Positions 1 through 9,423 of a stretch of 64,000 bases of DNA are shown here, piece after piece. The stretch comes from JAEINY01 sp942490535. GTDB lineage: Bacteria > Bacteroidota > Bacteroidia > Bacteroidales > Marinilabiliaceae. The notes under the pieces are model-generated. The model worked only from the letters and a program-made list of their open reading frames with translations. It made no database searches and was not told where the DNA came from. How positions within the stretch are numbered: the first letter of the stretch is position 1; each line of letters opens with the position of its first letter. Where the stretch lies: positions 496,001 to 560,000 of the forward strand of contig CALNXQ010000002.1 of NCBI GenBank assembly GCA_942490535.1, written 5' to 3'. The translations under genes and the position numbers were made by a program.

Positions 1-789
1 GCGAATAAACTGCTCCGCATTCAGGTAATCATAACCATCGCGCCTTTTATTAATACCATGTTTATACTTATAGGTAATTGTCCCTTTACCTACCGTACCT
101 GATTTGGTGGTGATCAAGATCACACCATCTGCCGCCTTGGCACCATAAATAGCTGTTGCAGCGGCATCCTTCAGCACTTCCATCGAAGCAATATCCTCAG
201 CATTTAATGCAAAGAACGACCCCTCAATGCCATCAATTAATACCAAAGGAGAACCGGAACCATCAAAGTTTGTCCCCCCTCTTAACACAATATTAGGCGT
301 AGCACCAGGCTGTCCAGTATTATTGGTGACACGCAAACCGGCAATACTTCCTTGTAAGGCCGAAGCCACATTAGCCACGGGTGCACTTTCAAGCAATTTT
401 GTATCTAACTTTGATACTGCAGTTGTCATTTGCGAACGTGTTTGTGTACCGTAGCCCACCACAACCACTTCATCTAACGATTCACTATCGTTAGCCAAAA
501 CAACATCAATTTTTAGCTGATCTCCCACTACTATTTCCTGACTAACCATCCCAATAAAAGAAAATACCAGTGTTTGTTCAGGCGTAGCTTTAATTTGATA
601 GACACCATCCACACCGGTGATGGTACCATCGGTCGTGCCTTTAATATACACTGAAACACCCGGCAGTTGTTCTCCGGATGTCTCTGTTACCACTCCTGTC
701 ACCAGGTTTTGTGCTACAAGCCCACTTCCAAGTAGCCAAGGCAGTAGCAGGATTAATCTCATCCTTTGTTTCAATAGATTTTTTTTCAT
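1..789 (-). CDS. SusC/RagA-type TonB-linked outer-membrane receptor, N-terminal part
   Basis: This is the first 263 codons of an outer-membrane glycan importer; the rest lies beyond base 1. The chosen start at 789 gives a signal peptide (MKKNLLKQRMRL then a hydrophobic stretch ending near GLVAQ). A CarboxypepD_reg-like domain follows (about residues 26-110, with GVSVYIKGT and FSFIGM), then the DEVVVVGYGTQ segment that precedes the plug in SusC proteins. The plug domain (ALQGSIAGL, VLRGG, PLVLIDG, DAAATAIYGAKAADGVI) closes the visible part. SusC proteins import oligosaccharides with a SusD lipoprotein, which would lie outside the window. It is divergent from the GntR regulator at 902, with a palindrome between them, so substrate-controlled expression is likely. 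The substrate cannot be told. Confidence 0.93.
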   Translation of the reverse strand, partial: MKKNLLKQRMRLILLLPWLLGSGLVAQNLVTGVVTETSGEQLPGVSVYIKGTTDGTITGVDGVYQIKATPEQTLVFSFIGMVSQEIVVGDQLKIDVVLANDSESLDEVVVVGYGTQTRSQMTTAVSKLDTKLLESAPVANVASALQGSIAGLRVTNNTGQPGATPNIVLRGGTNFDGSGSPLVLIDGIEGSFFALNAEDIASMEVLKDAAATAIYGAKAADGVILITTKSGTVGKGTITYKYKHGINKRRDGYDYLNAEQFIR

Positions 790-807
790 AGATAGATTTT
801 ATTTGCT

Positions 808-822
808 TTATGTCTGACATAA
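808..822. promoter_or_regulatory. Perfect palindrome, probable operator of the divergent GntR/FadR regulator
   Basis: TTATGTCTGACATAA is a perfect 7-1-7 inverted repeat, 19 bp upstream of the SusC-like start and 80 bp upstream of the GntR gene. FadR-subfamily GntR regulators bind short palindromes with a GT-NNN-AC centre, and this one has GT-CTG-AC. The position between divergent genes fits autoregulation plus control of the receptor. Binding by this regulator is inferred. Confidence 0.6.
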
Positions 823-901
823 GACGATTCAAAAGTATGAGAAAAATTTTTTTATCCAAAGATTTTTGTAAAATTTGTATGCACTTACTTAAAACACATT
901 C

Positions 902-1618
902 ATGTCGAACACTTCGAAAGACAAGCCCTTAAATATTTCCGCCATCGATTCCAGCAGTCTGGTAGATAAAGTAGAGATGACCTTAATTGACTTACTGATC
1001 TCCAAACAACTAAATCCGGGCGATATGATCCCCAAAGAGTTGGACCTGGTTGAAATGCTGGGCGTGAGTCGATCGGTCGTGCGTGAATCCTTAAATCGAC
1101 TAAAAACCATGGGCCTCATTGAATCAGTGAAACACAGAGGGACCGTCATAAAAAGCCCTAACCTACTGAAGCTGATCAAAAAAAGCCTCATCCCAAATAT
1201 TCTTGATAGCGATACACTGCAAGATATTTTTGAGTTGCGTTTGGTTTTAGAAATCGGCATGAGCGACCTCATCTTTCAACGTATAACAGCTGAAGACATC
1301 GATGAATTATATGAAATTGTTCAATCAGAGCCAGGAGCCAGTAAAGAAGTGCGGTTCAATATTGAACATGAAATCAAATTTCACGGTAAGCTCTATGCTA
1401 TTTCAGGCAATAAAACACTGATGGATTTTCAAGCACTTCTGCTACCGGCCTTTCGATATGTCTACGATTCCGAATTAATCAATAGTCCGGCCCACGATAC
1501 CAAATGGGTGTCCCATCATGATTTAGTGGATATTCTGAAAACGGGTACGCCCAGCAAATTTCGAAACGCGATGCGTAAGCACCTGGATCGTCATTTTAAA
1601 GGCTATTTTAAAAAATAG
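902..1618 (+). CDS. GntR-family transcriptional regulator, FadR subfamily (FCD domain)
   Basis: A 238-residue DNA-binding regulator. The N-terminal winged helix covers about residues 20-85 and shows the GntR pattern: a LNPGD turn, KELDLVEMLGVSRSVVRESLNRL as recognition region, and GLIESVKHRGTVI as wing. Residues about 95-235 form an all-helical FCD ligand domain with acidic and histidine residues (HEIKFHGKLYAISG, HHDLVDIL) that bind a metal and a small acid in this subfamily. Members often sense sugar acids such as uronates or gluconate. Given the divergent SusC receptor, a glycan breakdown product is a plausible effector, but the ligand is not visible. Length is normal for the family. Confidence 0.92.
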   Translation: MSNTSKDKPLNISAIDSSSLVDKVEMTLIDLLISKQLNPGDMIPKELDLVEMLGVSRSVVRESLNRLKTMGLIESVKHRGTVIKSPNLLKLIKKSLIPNILDSDTLQDIFELRLVLEIGMSDLIFQRITAEDIDELYEIVQSEPGASKEVRFNIEHEIKFHGKLYAISGNKTLMDFQALLLPAFRYVYDSELINSPAHDTKWVSHHDLVDILKTGTPSKFRNAMRKHLDRHFKGYFKK

Positions 1619-1846
1619 CAAAACGTAAAACGTCAGGCCGAATAAGTTTACACACCTCACTATGTTAACTTAAATGAGGATTAATGGATAACTATCAGCC
1701 ATTTAATACGCACGCAAAGAGCTATAAATAAACACCTTTGCATGGATCACCAGGGCGTTCATAAGCTTTTACTAATCACAACAGAAAGATTAAAAAACAG
1801 ATCTAACTTCTTATATTTAAGGTGATAAAAATCAAATTGCTGACTT

Positions 1847-2794
1847 ATGAGACGATCACTAGCTTTTCTAACAGCGTTCATCACTTTGGTCCCATCCGGA
1901 ATTTTAGGACAATCGAATATTGATTCAACCATCTTCCGTCTCTTCTACCTGGGTGGCCAGTCCAACATGGATGGTTATGGGTACAATTCTGAACTTCCGG
2001 ACACCCTCAACCACACCTTGGACAAGGTGTGGATCTTTCACGGTAACACTGCGGCGGATGGTGAACCAGAAAATGGGGGCATCGGCACCTGGCAAAAGCT
2101 TCAACCGGGCCATGGCACCGGCTTCTCCTCAGATGGGTCCACCAATCACTATTCAGATCGCTTTGGCATTGAACTCTCTTTAGCTCATCAGTTACAACAA
2201 CTCTATCCCACTGATCACATCGCCCTCATCAAATATTCCAAAGGTGGTACGTCCATTGATAGTATGGCCACGCGGCAATTTGGCTGTTGGGAACCCGATT
2301 ACCAGGGAAACAATGGCATTAATCAATACGATCATTTTCTAGCTACGCTGCGGCATGCGTTCTCTGATTATGACATCAATAAGGATGGTCAGGTGGATCA
2401 GCTCATCCCAAGTGGCATCCTCTGGATGCAGGGTGAAAGCGATGCGGATGTCTCGGAAGAAATCGCCACTCGCTATTATGCCAATCTGAAACGATTGATG
2501 GATTTGATCCGGGCTGCACTACGAACAGATGATTTACCCGTGGTGATCGGTAAAATATCCGACTCGTGGAATGATAAAGATGGTAAAGTCTGGGAATATG
2601 GTGAATTGGTTCAATATGCCCAGGAGAAATATGCCCGAACCGATCCACAAGCGGCCATTATTCGGACTACCCGCTATTATAAATACTCTGACCCCTGGCA
2701 TTATGACAGTGAAGGGTACATCGATTTGGGAAAAGCATTTGCGGAAGCCCTTCATCGCCTCACCCCTGAAAAAAATAACCATCTCGTACAGTAG
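1847..2794 (+). CDS. Secreted SGNH-type carbohydrate acetylesterase (SASA/DUF303 family)
   Basis: A 315-residue esterase with a signal peptide (MRRSLAFL to about GILGQ). Block I of the SASA family is seen as GGQSNMDG with Ser39 as nucleophile. GILWMQGESDA (about residues 190-200) is the second family block, and DPWHYDSEGY (about 282-291) supplies the catalytic Asp-x-x-His. The family removes acetyl groups from sialic acid, xylan or other polysaccharides (CE6-like and sialate O-acetylesterase-like). The stretch DINKDGQVD resembles a calcium-binding or dockerin-like loop inserted before block III. It stands alone on the plus strand, 228 bp after the regulator gene. Action on an acetylated glycan in the periplasm or outside the cell is likely; the exact substrate is unknown. 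Confidence 0.88.
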   Translation: MRRSLAFLTAFITLVPSGILGQSNIDSTIFRLFYLGGQSNMDGYGYNSELPDTLNHTLDKVWIFHGNTAADGEPENGGIGTWQKLQPGHGTGFSSDGSTNHYSDRFGIELSLAHQLQQLYPTDHIALIKYSKGGTSIDSMATRQFGCWEPDYQGNNGINQYDHFLATLRHAFSDYDINKDGQVDQLIPSGILWMQGESDADVSEEIATRYYANLKRLMDLIRAALRTDDLPVVIGKISDSWNDKDGKVWEYGELVQYAQEKYARTDPQAAIIRTTRYYKYSDPWHYDSEGYIDLGKAFAEALHRLTPEKNNHLVQ

Positions 2795-3021
2795 TCCTTC
2801 CCGATTATTAACGGGACAGGCTCTAAACAAATCCGGAGAACAAATGCTGCTTTGCGTCAGGAAAAGGGTTACCCATTTCTTAATACGCCATAGTGTGCAA
2901 ACTTCAATCCTTGGTGAACCCTCTACCGAGTTCTTTGTTTACAGGTCTATTGGGAACATCTAAATTAATAATATCTTTAACACATATATTTAGTGAAATT
3001 TTAACCTCAACAATAACGTAT

Positions 3022-3609
3022 ATGAAGAAATTAATCCTCGCGTTTCCCGTTCTCGCTCTATTATTCACAGCCTGTTCGGGCATTAAAACCTCATCGGATT
3101 ACGATAAAGCGGTTGATTTTTCAAACTACCAAACCTTTGAATATTACGGTTGGGACAAAGGCAGTGATCAACTAATTGGTGCGTTTGATAAGGAACGGAT
3201 CGAAAAAGCATTTGCCGAAGAATTTGATCGCCGCAACCTCAAGCAGGTGGAAAAACTCAAAGGAGGCGATTTAATTGTAACCCTCTTTATTGTGACGCAA
3301 AACAAATCGCAAAAAACGGCTACCACCACTCATATTGGCATGGGACGCCCCTATGGCTATCACTATTATTACGGTTATGGTCCGAGTTGGGGCTGGGGAC
3401 CCAGCATGGGATATACGGAGATTCACACCGTGGACTACAAGGTAGGCACCCTGATGTGTTCCGTGTTTGATGCCAAAAACAAACAACTGATCTGGCAGGG
3501 AGCCGCCACCAAAACCATTGAGGAAGACCTGCGCATGCGTGGCAAAAGCATTCCCTATGCAGTGAAGGCCTTGATGCGTTCATTTCCCATAAAGCCGGTG
3601 AAGAAATAG
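3022..3609 (+). CDS. DUF4136 family lipoprotein
   Basis: The start at 3022 gives MKKLILAFPVLALLFTACSG, a lipoprotein signal with lipobox FTAC; the longer upstream reading frame lacks a sensible N-terminus. The mature part (about 175 residues) matches DUF4136: the opening DYDKAVDFSNYQTFEYYGW, a central segment on a helix and strand (IEKAFAEEFDRRNL, DLIVTLFI), a glycine/tyrosine-rich loop (YGYHYYYGYGPSWGWG), and the closing GTLMCSVFDAKNKQLIWQGAA. The family is common in Bacteroidota and Proteobacteria envelopes and has no firm role. A strong terminator follows, so it is probably a single-gene unit. Confidence 0.88.
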   Translation: MKKLILAFPVLALLFTACSGIKTSSDYDKAVDFSNYQTFEYYGWDKGSDQLIGAFDKERIEKAFAEEFDRRNLKQVEKLKGGDLIVTLFIVTQNKSQKTATTTHIGMGRPYGYHYYYGYGPSWGWGPSMGYTEIHTVDYKVGTLMCSVFDAKNKQLIWQGAATKTIEEDLRMRGKSIPYAVKALMRSFPIKPVKK

Positions 3610-3632
3610 AATCTTATTATTAGATGAATAGA

Positions 3633-3668
3633 GAGGGTATCCGATGAACGGGTACCCTCCTTTTTTTT
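3633..3668 (+). terminator. Rho-independent terminator after the DUF4136 gene
   Basis: GAGGGTATCC and GGGTACCCTC pair around a GATGAAC-containing loop and are followed by eight T (3661-3668). It lies 24 bp after the stop at 3609 and before the efflux operon. Confidence 0.9.
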
Positions 3669-3740
3669 AAACATAGCCCGCCTAAAGTTTGTTAATCAAT
3701 CACCATTCAAAATGTGATAACCTAAACAAACACCTCTCTT

Positions 3741-6700
3741 ATGTTGACCCCTATTGTGAACTTCAGCATTAAGAATAAACTCATCGTTATTCTCTTTACG
3801 CTTTCCATTGCCGCTTTTGGTTTCTATGCCATCCTGAAAATACCCATTGGCGCTGTGCCGGACATCACCAACAACCAGGTACAGGTCATCACCACTTCCA
3901 CCAATCTATCTACTCAGGAGATCGAGCAGTTCATCACCGCACCGGTGGAACTGGAGATGGCCAACCTACCGGGTGTAACCGAAATTCGCTCCATCTCCAA
4001 GTTTGGCCTTTCGGTGGTGACCATCGTCTTTGAAGATGGCCTGGGCACCTATCTACCGCGCCAGCTCATTGCAGAAAAAATAAAATCGGCTTCGGCCAAT
4101 ATCCCCGAGGGCTTCGGCACACCGGAGATGGGCCCCATCACCACCGGCTTAGGCGAAATCTATCAATACATTCTGGATGTCAAACCCGGTTATGAGGATC
4201 GTTACACCCCTACCTCACTGCGTACGATACAGGATTGGATGGTACGGCGGCAGTTATCAGGCATTCCGGGGGTGGTGGAAGTCAATAGCTGGGGTGGTTT
4301 CCTGAAGCAATATGAAGTAGCTATTGATCCGGGGCGATTGCGCAGTCTGAACGTGACACTCATGGAGGTCTTTACCGCATTGGAGGCTAACAACACCATT
4401 ACGGGTGGCTCCTACATTGAAAAAGATAACCAAAGTTATTTCATTCGCGGCGATGGACAGGTGAAAAGCCTGGCCGACATTGGCAGCATCGTCGTCCGGC
4501 AAAATGGCACGGTCCCCATCCAGGTGAAGGATGTGGCCACCGTGAACTTTGGGCATGCCAATCGCTACGGTGCCATCACGGCCAACGGCGAAGGTGAAAA
4601 AGTACTGGGACAAATCATGATGCTCAAAGATGCCAACTCCAAACTGGTGATCAACGCCGTGAAAGAACGCGTAGCCGAAATACAAACCAATTTGCCCGAA
4701 GGCGTGTTCATCAATCCCATCCTGGAACGCAGTGAACTCATTTCCAAAACCTCTTTCACCGTGGCGGAGAACCTCATCCTGGGGTGCCTCATCGTGGTCA
4801 TCATTGTCATCATCCTATTGGGCAATCTGCGCTCAGCGCTGGTCATCGCTTCGATGATTCCCCTCGCCTTGTTGTTTACCATCTCCATGATGTATCTTTT
4901 TGGTTTAGATGCCAACCTGATGAGCTTAGGGGCGCTGGATTTCGGGATTATCATCGACGGCGCAGTTATCATTGTGGAATACATCGCTTTGCAACTCACC
5001 TTTAAACGCTCAGAATACGATGCTTCAAGCGGTGATAAACGCCAACTCTTGATGGATCAAACCACCGCTGCAGGCGCTTCTAAAATGATGAGCTCTGCCA
5101 TCTTTGGGCAAATCATCATTCTCATTGTCTTCATCCCCATTCTATCGCTCACAGGCGTGGAAGGCAAAATGTTTAAGCCCATGGCTCTCTCCTTTAGCTT
5201 TGCCATTATAGGCGCCATGCTGTTTGGCTTTACCTGGTTGCCGGTGGCTGCCTCGCTGTTTCTCAAGCCCGGCAAAGAAAATCCTAAGAATCTCTCCACC
5301 TGGATCATGAACCTGGCTTACCGCTCCTATACACCGGTCATGAGATGGGCCTGCTGTCACAAAGGACTCGTCCTGGGTGCTGCCTTACTGACCCTCATTC
5401 TCACCGGTATCCTCTTTACCCGTATGGGAAGTGAGTTTGTTCCCACCCTGGATGAAGGTGATTTTGTGATTCAGCCGGTGCTGAAAACAGGTACGTCACT
5501 GACTAAGACCGTTGAAACGACCACTCAGATGGAGCAGATTCTACTGGCTCAATTTACGGAAGTGGATCAGATCGTGTGCCGCATCGGGGCGGCTGAAGTG
5601 CCCACCGACCCCATGTCGATGGAAGAGATTGACATGATCATCAAACTGAAACCCCGCGATCAATGGGTGGTAGCCGACACCAAAGAAGAGCTGGCCGAAC
5701 ACTTCAAAGAAGCCCTTTCTATTATTCCGGGCATCGAGTATGAATTTACCCAGCCCATTGAGATGCGTTTCAACGAACTCATCACCGGCGTGCGGGCCGA
5801 CATCGCCATTAAACTCTTTGGGGAAGACCTGAACTACCTGGATCAAAAAGCCAGTGAAATCAAAACCCTCATCGAAGAAGTGCCCGGTGCGGCCGATATC
5901 ATTCTGGATAAAACAGCCGGTTTGCCACAAATAAACATCCTCTACAAGCGGCAACAACTGGCCAATTATGGGATGGACATTGCGATGCTGAACCGCTACC
6001 TGGCCATTGCCTTTGGTGGTGCGGCCACCGGCAGTGTGTTTGAAGGGGAAAAGCGCTTTGACCTGGTGGTGCGGCTGGCAGCCGATAAACGGCGCGACAT
6101 TGAACACATCCGGCAGCTTCAGGTGCCCTTACCCAATGGTCAACAAATCCCACTGGAAGCGGTAGCCTTGGTTGTTTACGATGATGGCCCTGCCAAAATA
6201 TCCCGCGAGAATACGCACCGACGGGTGGTGGTCAGCGTAAATGTGCGCAACCGCGACCTCAAATCGGTGGTGGATGACATCCGGTCGAAAATAGAGCAAC
6301 ACATCACCTTACAACCCGGCAATTACATTGAATATGGCGGCCAGTTTGAAAACCTGCAAACAGCAACCAAACGGTTGATGATTGCCGTGCCGGTGGCCTT
6401 GCTATTGATTTTCATCTTTCTCCATTTCGCCTTTAAATCCTTGAAAGATGCCATCATGATCTTTACCGCCGTCCCCTTATCGGCTGTAGGTGGTGTCCTA
6501 CTCCTATGGATGCGGGGCATGCCCTTTAGTGTCTCGGCCGGCATTGGCTTCATCGCCCTGTTTGGTATTGCGGTGCTCAACGGCATTGTGTTGATCGAAC
6601 ACCTGAAAGAATTAAAAGAAAACGGTAACACCAATATGCGCGAACTCATCCTGCAAGGTACCAAGGACCGTTTACGACCGGTGATGCTCACGGCCGCAGC

Positions 6701-8084
6701 TGCTGCCATGGGGTTTCTGCCCATGGCCATCTCTACCGGCTCGGGAGCCGAAGTACAGCGCCCATTGGCCACGGTAGTAATCGGCGGACTAATCACCTCC
6801 ACCCTGCTAACCATGGTGGCCTTGCCCCTCTTATTCGAACTCTTTCACAATGTGGACCGCATTCAGTGGCGTCCGTTTAAGCTCATTCGTACCAAAACAG
6901 GGTTATTAATTGGTTTTGTCTGCCTCTTCTCATTTACAGGACATGGACAAATACACGAGATGAGTCGCAGCCAGGCCATTGCCATCGCCCTGGAGAATAA
7001 TGCGGAACTCAAATCCTATGCCCTGCAGATTGATAAGCAGAAAGCCTTGAAGCGTTCGGCCTTCGACATTGAAAAAACACGCCTCTTTTATGGCTACGAT
7101 GAAAATAATATAGCGGACAATGGCCACGCCTTGAGCATTTATGGCATTGAACAAAACATCAGTTTCCCCACCCTTTACACCGCTCAAAACAAAGCCTACA
7201 AGCAACAGGTAAGCATTGCGGAAGCGCAACACAAGCAGCAGGTCTTTCACCTGAGCATGCGCGTATCGCAGGCCTACGACCGGGTGGTGTTTCTGCAGAA
7301 CAAACAGCAAAACTATCAGCAAGTCGATAGTTTGTATCAAACCATTGAGCAGGGGGCTAAACTCAGTTTCCAACAGGGTAACACCGGTAAGCTGGAATGG
7401 CTCAATGCCACGGCCCGTAAAAAACAAGTGGAACTGAAAATGAACCAGGTGGCGCATGACCTGCGTACTGCTTATGAGCAGCTGAATGCCTGTGTGCAAT
7501 GGGACAGCGCCTATACCGTTCCCTTCCAGGCCCTGGAAATCATCCCGCTTGAAAACCAGGATCTGGCCGCTGGTAATGCACTCTTCATTCACACCCTACA
7601 GACCAATTATGAAACGGAACTGCTGAAGGTCGAACGCAACCGCCTGTTACCGGATATTTCGGTCAACTATTTCCTGGGGACCAACAGCTACGAAGCGAGT
7701 AAAAACTACCAGGGGTTTGAGATGGGACTCTCCATCCCGCTCTTTTTTGGCGCGCAAAAAGCCCGCATCAAAGCCTCTAAACTGTCGGTGGCCATACAGG
7801 AGCAATGGAAACAAACCTATTTGAACCAGGCCCGCGCCCGCCAGTCCGAAATTGAATCGGAACTTCTGAAACTCAGCGAATCCATTGAATTTTACCGCAC
7901 CACCGGTGAGCCCTTAAGCGATGAGCTGATGCATGCGGCACAGCGCAGCTTTGAAACCGGTGAGATCGACTTCTTCCAGCTGGCCGCTTCACTGGAAAAT
8001 GCCTTATTACTCAAGCAAGAGTACCTGGACAACCTGGCCGCTTATAATAAACTTGCATTGGAACTTAATTACCTGACCAAATAA
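3741..8084 (+). CDS. CusA/CzcA-type heavy-metal RND efflux pump fused to a TolC-family outer-membrane channel
   Basis: A 1447-residue fusion. Residues 1 to about 1040 form a complete RND pump of the heavy-metal class: the N-terminal transmembrane helix, the GAVPDITNNQVQV porter segment, the LGALDFGIIIDGA helix 4 motif near residue 400, and the last transmembrane bundle (ATVVIGGLITSTLLT). A further hydrophobic stretch ending in GHGQ (about 1053-1070) looks like an internal signal or anchor and would carry the chain into the periplasm. From about 1072 to the end come TolC/OEP repeats rich in coiled coil. The substrate is probably a divalent or monovalent metal; methionines in PMSMEEIDM resemble the metal site region, but the ion is not determined. 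It forms an operon with the adaptor 12 bp downstream. Fusions of this kind are known in Bacteroidota. Confidence 0.93.
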   Translation: MLTPIVNFSIKNKLIVILFTLSIAAFGFYAILKIPIGAVPDITNNQVQVITTSTNLSTQEIEQFITAPVELEMANLPGVTEIRSISKFGLSVVTIVFEDGLGTYLPRQLIAEKIKSASANIPEGFGTPEMGPITTGLGEIYQYILDVKPGYEDRYTPTSLRTIQDWMVRRQLSGIPGVVEVNSWGGFLKQYEVAIDPGRLRSLNVTLMEVFTALEANNTITGGSYIEKDNQSYFIRGDGQVKSLADIGSIVVRQNGTVPIQVKDVATVNFGHANRYGAITANGEGEKVLGQIMMLKDANSKLVINAVKERVAEIQTNLPEGVFINPILERSELISKTSFTVAENLILGCLIVVIIVIILLGNLRSALVIASMIPLALLFTISMMYLFGLDANLMSLGALDFGIIIDGAVIIVEYIALQLTFKRSEYDASSGDKRQLLMDQTTAAGASKMMSSAIFGQIIILIVFIPILSLTGVEGKMFKPMALSFSFAIIGAMLFGFTWLPVAASLFLKPGKENPKNLSTWIMNLAYRSYTPVMRWACCHKGLVLGAALLTLILTGILFTRMGSEFVPTLDEGDFVIQPVLKTGTSLTKTVETTTQMEQILLAQFTEVDQIVCRIGAAEVPTDPMSMEEIDMIIKLKPRDQWVVADTKEELAEHFKEALSIIPGIEYEFTQPIEMRFNELITGVRADIAIKLFGEDLNYLDQKASEIKTLIEEVPGAADIILDKTAGLPQINILYKRQQLANYGMDIAMLNRYLAIAFGGAATGSVFEGEKRFDLVVRLAADKRRDIEHIRQLQVPLPNGQQIPLEAVALVVYDDGPAKISRENTHRRVVVSVNVRNRDLKSVVDDIRSKIEQHITLQPGNYIEYGGQFENLQTATKRLMIAVPVALLLIFIFLHFAFKSLKDAIMIFTAVPLSAVGGVLLLWMRGMPFSVSAGIGFIALFGIAVLNGIVLIEHLKELKENGNTNMRELILQGTKDRLRPVMLTAAAAAMGFLPMAISTGSGAEVQRPLATVVIGGLITSTLLTMVALPLLFELFHNVDRIQWRPFKLIRTKTGLLIGFVCLFSFTGHGQIHEMSRSQAIAIALENNAELKSYALQIDKQKALKRSAFDIEKTRLFYGYDENNIADNGHALSIYGIEQNISFPTLYTAQNKAYKQQVSIAEAQHKQQVFHLSMRVSQAYDRVVFLQNKQQNYQQVDSLYQTIEQGAKLSFQQGNTGKLEWLNATARKKQVELKMNQVAHDLRTAYEQLNACVQWDSAYTVPFQALEIIPLENQDLAAGNALFIHTLQTNYETELLKVERNRLLPDISVNYFLGTNSYEASKNYQGFEMGLSIPLFFGAQKARIKASKLSVAIQEQWKQTYLNQARARQSEIESELLKLSESIEFYRTTGEPLSDELMHAAQRSFETGEIDFFQLAASLENALLLKQEYLDNLAAYNKLALELNYLTK

Positions 8085-8096
8085 TCTTCACCCATC

Positions 8097-9227
8097 ATGA
8101 AACAATATACTATACTTTTCATCGCCGCCCTTTTGCTGATCACCTTTCAGAACAGCTGCAGCTCAAAGCCGGCGGATAACACCCAGAACACCGATACGGC
8201 TGATAATCTACAAGTGATCACCAAAGAGCAATTTAAAGCTAACCACATGGCCATTGGGCACACCACGCTTCAATCCTTCGAAGAGATCGTGAGCTGCAAT
8301 GGCATCATAACCGCCACTCCCGGCGGCCAGGCGCAAGTGGCTTCACCGCTGCCGGGCACCATTACGGCGGTCACCAGTAACCTGGGGCAAACCGTTCAGA
8401 AAGGGCAAGTGCTCTGCCGCCTCACGTCCAACGAATTCATTCAATTGCAAAGTCGTTTTGTGGAAGCGGCCACCCAACTCAAACAGCTCAAAGCCGATTA
8501 TGATCGCAAACAAACACTCTACCAGGAAGCCATTGGCTCAGAGAAGGATTTCCTGGCCCTGGAAAGTCAGTACCATACGGCGCGCGCCAATCACCAGGCC
8601 CTGAAGCTGCAACTGGAGCTTTTAAACCTATCGGTGACGCCCATTGAGCGAGGTGAATTCTACGCCTCCTATCCCTTAATCGCTCCCATCAGCGGCACCA
8701 TCACCAGGCATGAAGCCGCTTTGGGTCAGTATGTCGATCCCCACCACTGCTTAGTGGAAGTGCTCGACCCCACTCAAATGCAGTTGCAGTTGGCCGTTTT
8801 TCAGAAAGACCGCCACCAGCTGAAGGTGGGCCAGACCGTTCGTTTTCAGTCAACCGATGCCGCCGACACCACGCATTGGGCCACGCTCACGGCAGTGGGC
8901 AAAGCCCTGATGCCCGATACCAAAACCATCACCTGCCTGGCTGCTATAAAATCCGACAACACTGACGGCTTACTCCTGGAATCCTTTATTCAGGCGCAAA
9001 TCATCATAAGCGAAACACAAGCGCAAGCCTTACCTCATGAGGCGATCATCAAAACCGAAGAGGGCTATTTTGTACAGGCCATTGCCAAAAGTGACGACAA
9101 AGCCTATTACCTGCAGTCGCAAAAAGTACAAATTGGCGCCACCTCCGGCAGCCATACAGAAGTTATAAACAGTGCGGCCCTGGATCAGGTATTAATCCAG
9201 GGGGTGTATCATTTGGGCGTGGAATAG
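8097..9227 (+). CDS. Efflux RND periplasmic adaptor (HlyD/CusB type) lipoprotein
   Basis: A 376-residue membrane-fusion protein that joins the pump to its outer-membrane part. The N-terminus has a lipoprotein signal (about residues 1-22, ending QNSCSS). A split biotinyl-lipoyl domain is visible (PLPGTITAVTSNLGQTVQKGQVLCRL and APISGTITRHEAALGQYV) around a helical hairpin (about residues 118-180: LKQLKADYDRKQTLYQEAIGS). A beta-barrel and membrane-proximal part follow. It lies 12 bp after the fused pump-channel gene and is surely cotranscribed. Together they make a complete tripartite exporter from two genes. No CusF-like chaperone or metal regulator is in view. Confidence 0.93.
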   Translation: MKQYTILFIAALLLITFQNSCSSKPADNTQNTDTADNLQVITKEQFKANHMAIGHTTLQSFEEIVSCNGIITATPGGQAQVASPLPGTITAVTSNLGQTVQKGQVLCRLTSNEFIQLQSRFVEAATQLKQLKADYDRKQTLYQEAIGSEKDFLALESQYHTARANHQALKLQLELLNLSVTPIERGEFYASYPLIAPISGTITRHEAALGQYVDPHHCLVEVLDPTQMQLQLAVFQKDRHQLKVGQTVRFQSTDAADTTHWATLTAVGKALMPDTKTITCLAAIKSDNTDGLLLESFIQAQIIISETQAQALPHEAIIKTEEGYFVQAIAKSDDKAYYLQSQKVQIGATSGSHTEVINSAALDQVLIQGVYHLGVE

Positions 9228-9324
9228 GGTGGGTTGCGGAAAGCGTGATAATCGACTCTCATCACCACTAAAAACCACATAATGCCTGGGGCTAAACCAT
9301 TGAAATTCCTTTTGACCGGCTAAC

Positions 9325-9413
9325 GTCCAACAAAGAGCAAAATGAATCCTGTATCAGATTTTGGTGCGGGATTTTTTGGATCATGAGGATTCATTCAGCC
9401 CTAGATGTTGGGC
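9325..9413. repeat. attC-like site 1
   Basis: GTCCAAC at 9325-9331 pairs with GTTGGGC at 9407-9413, and an inner pair ATGAATCCT / AGGATTCAT gives the second arm. It ends the array after the nuclease gene. Confidence 0.7.
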
Positions 9414-9423
9414 GCTGGCATTT

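Noticed and set aside
4257..7592. Several minus-strand frames of 140-220 codons
   Set aside because: They are antisense shadows of the RND-TolC gene.
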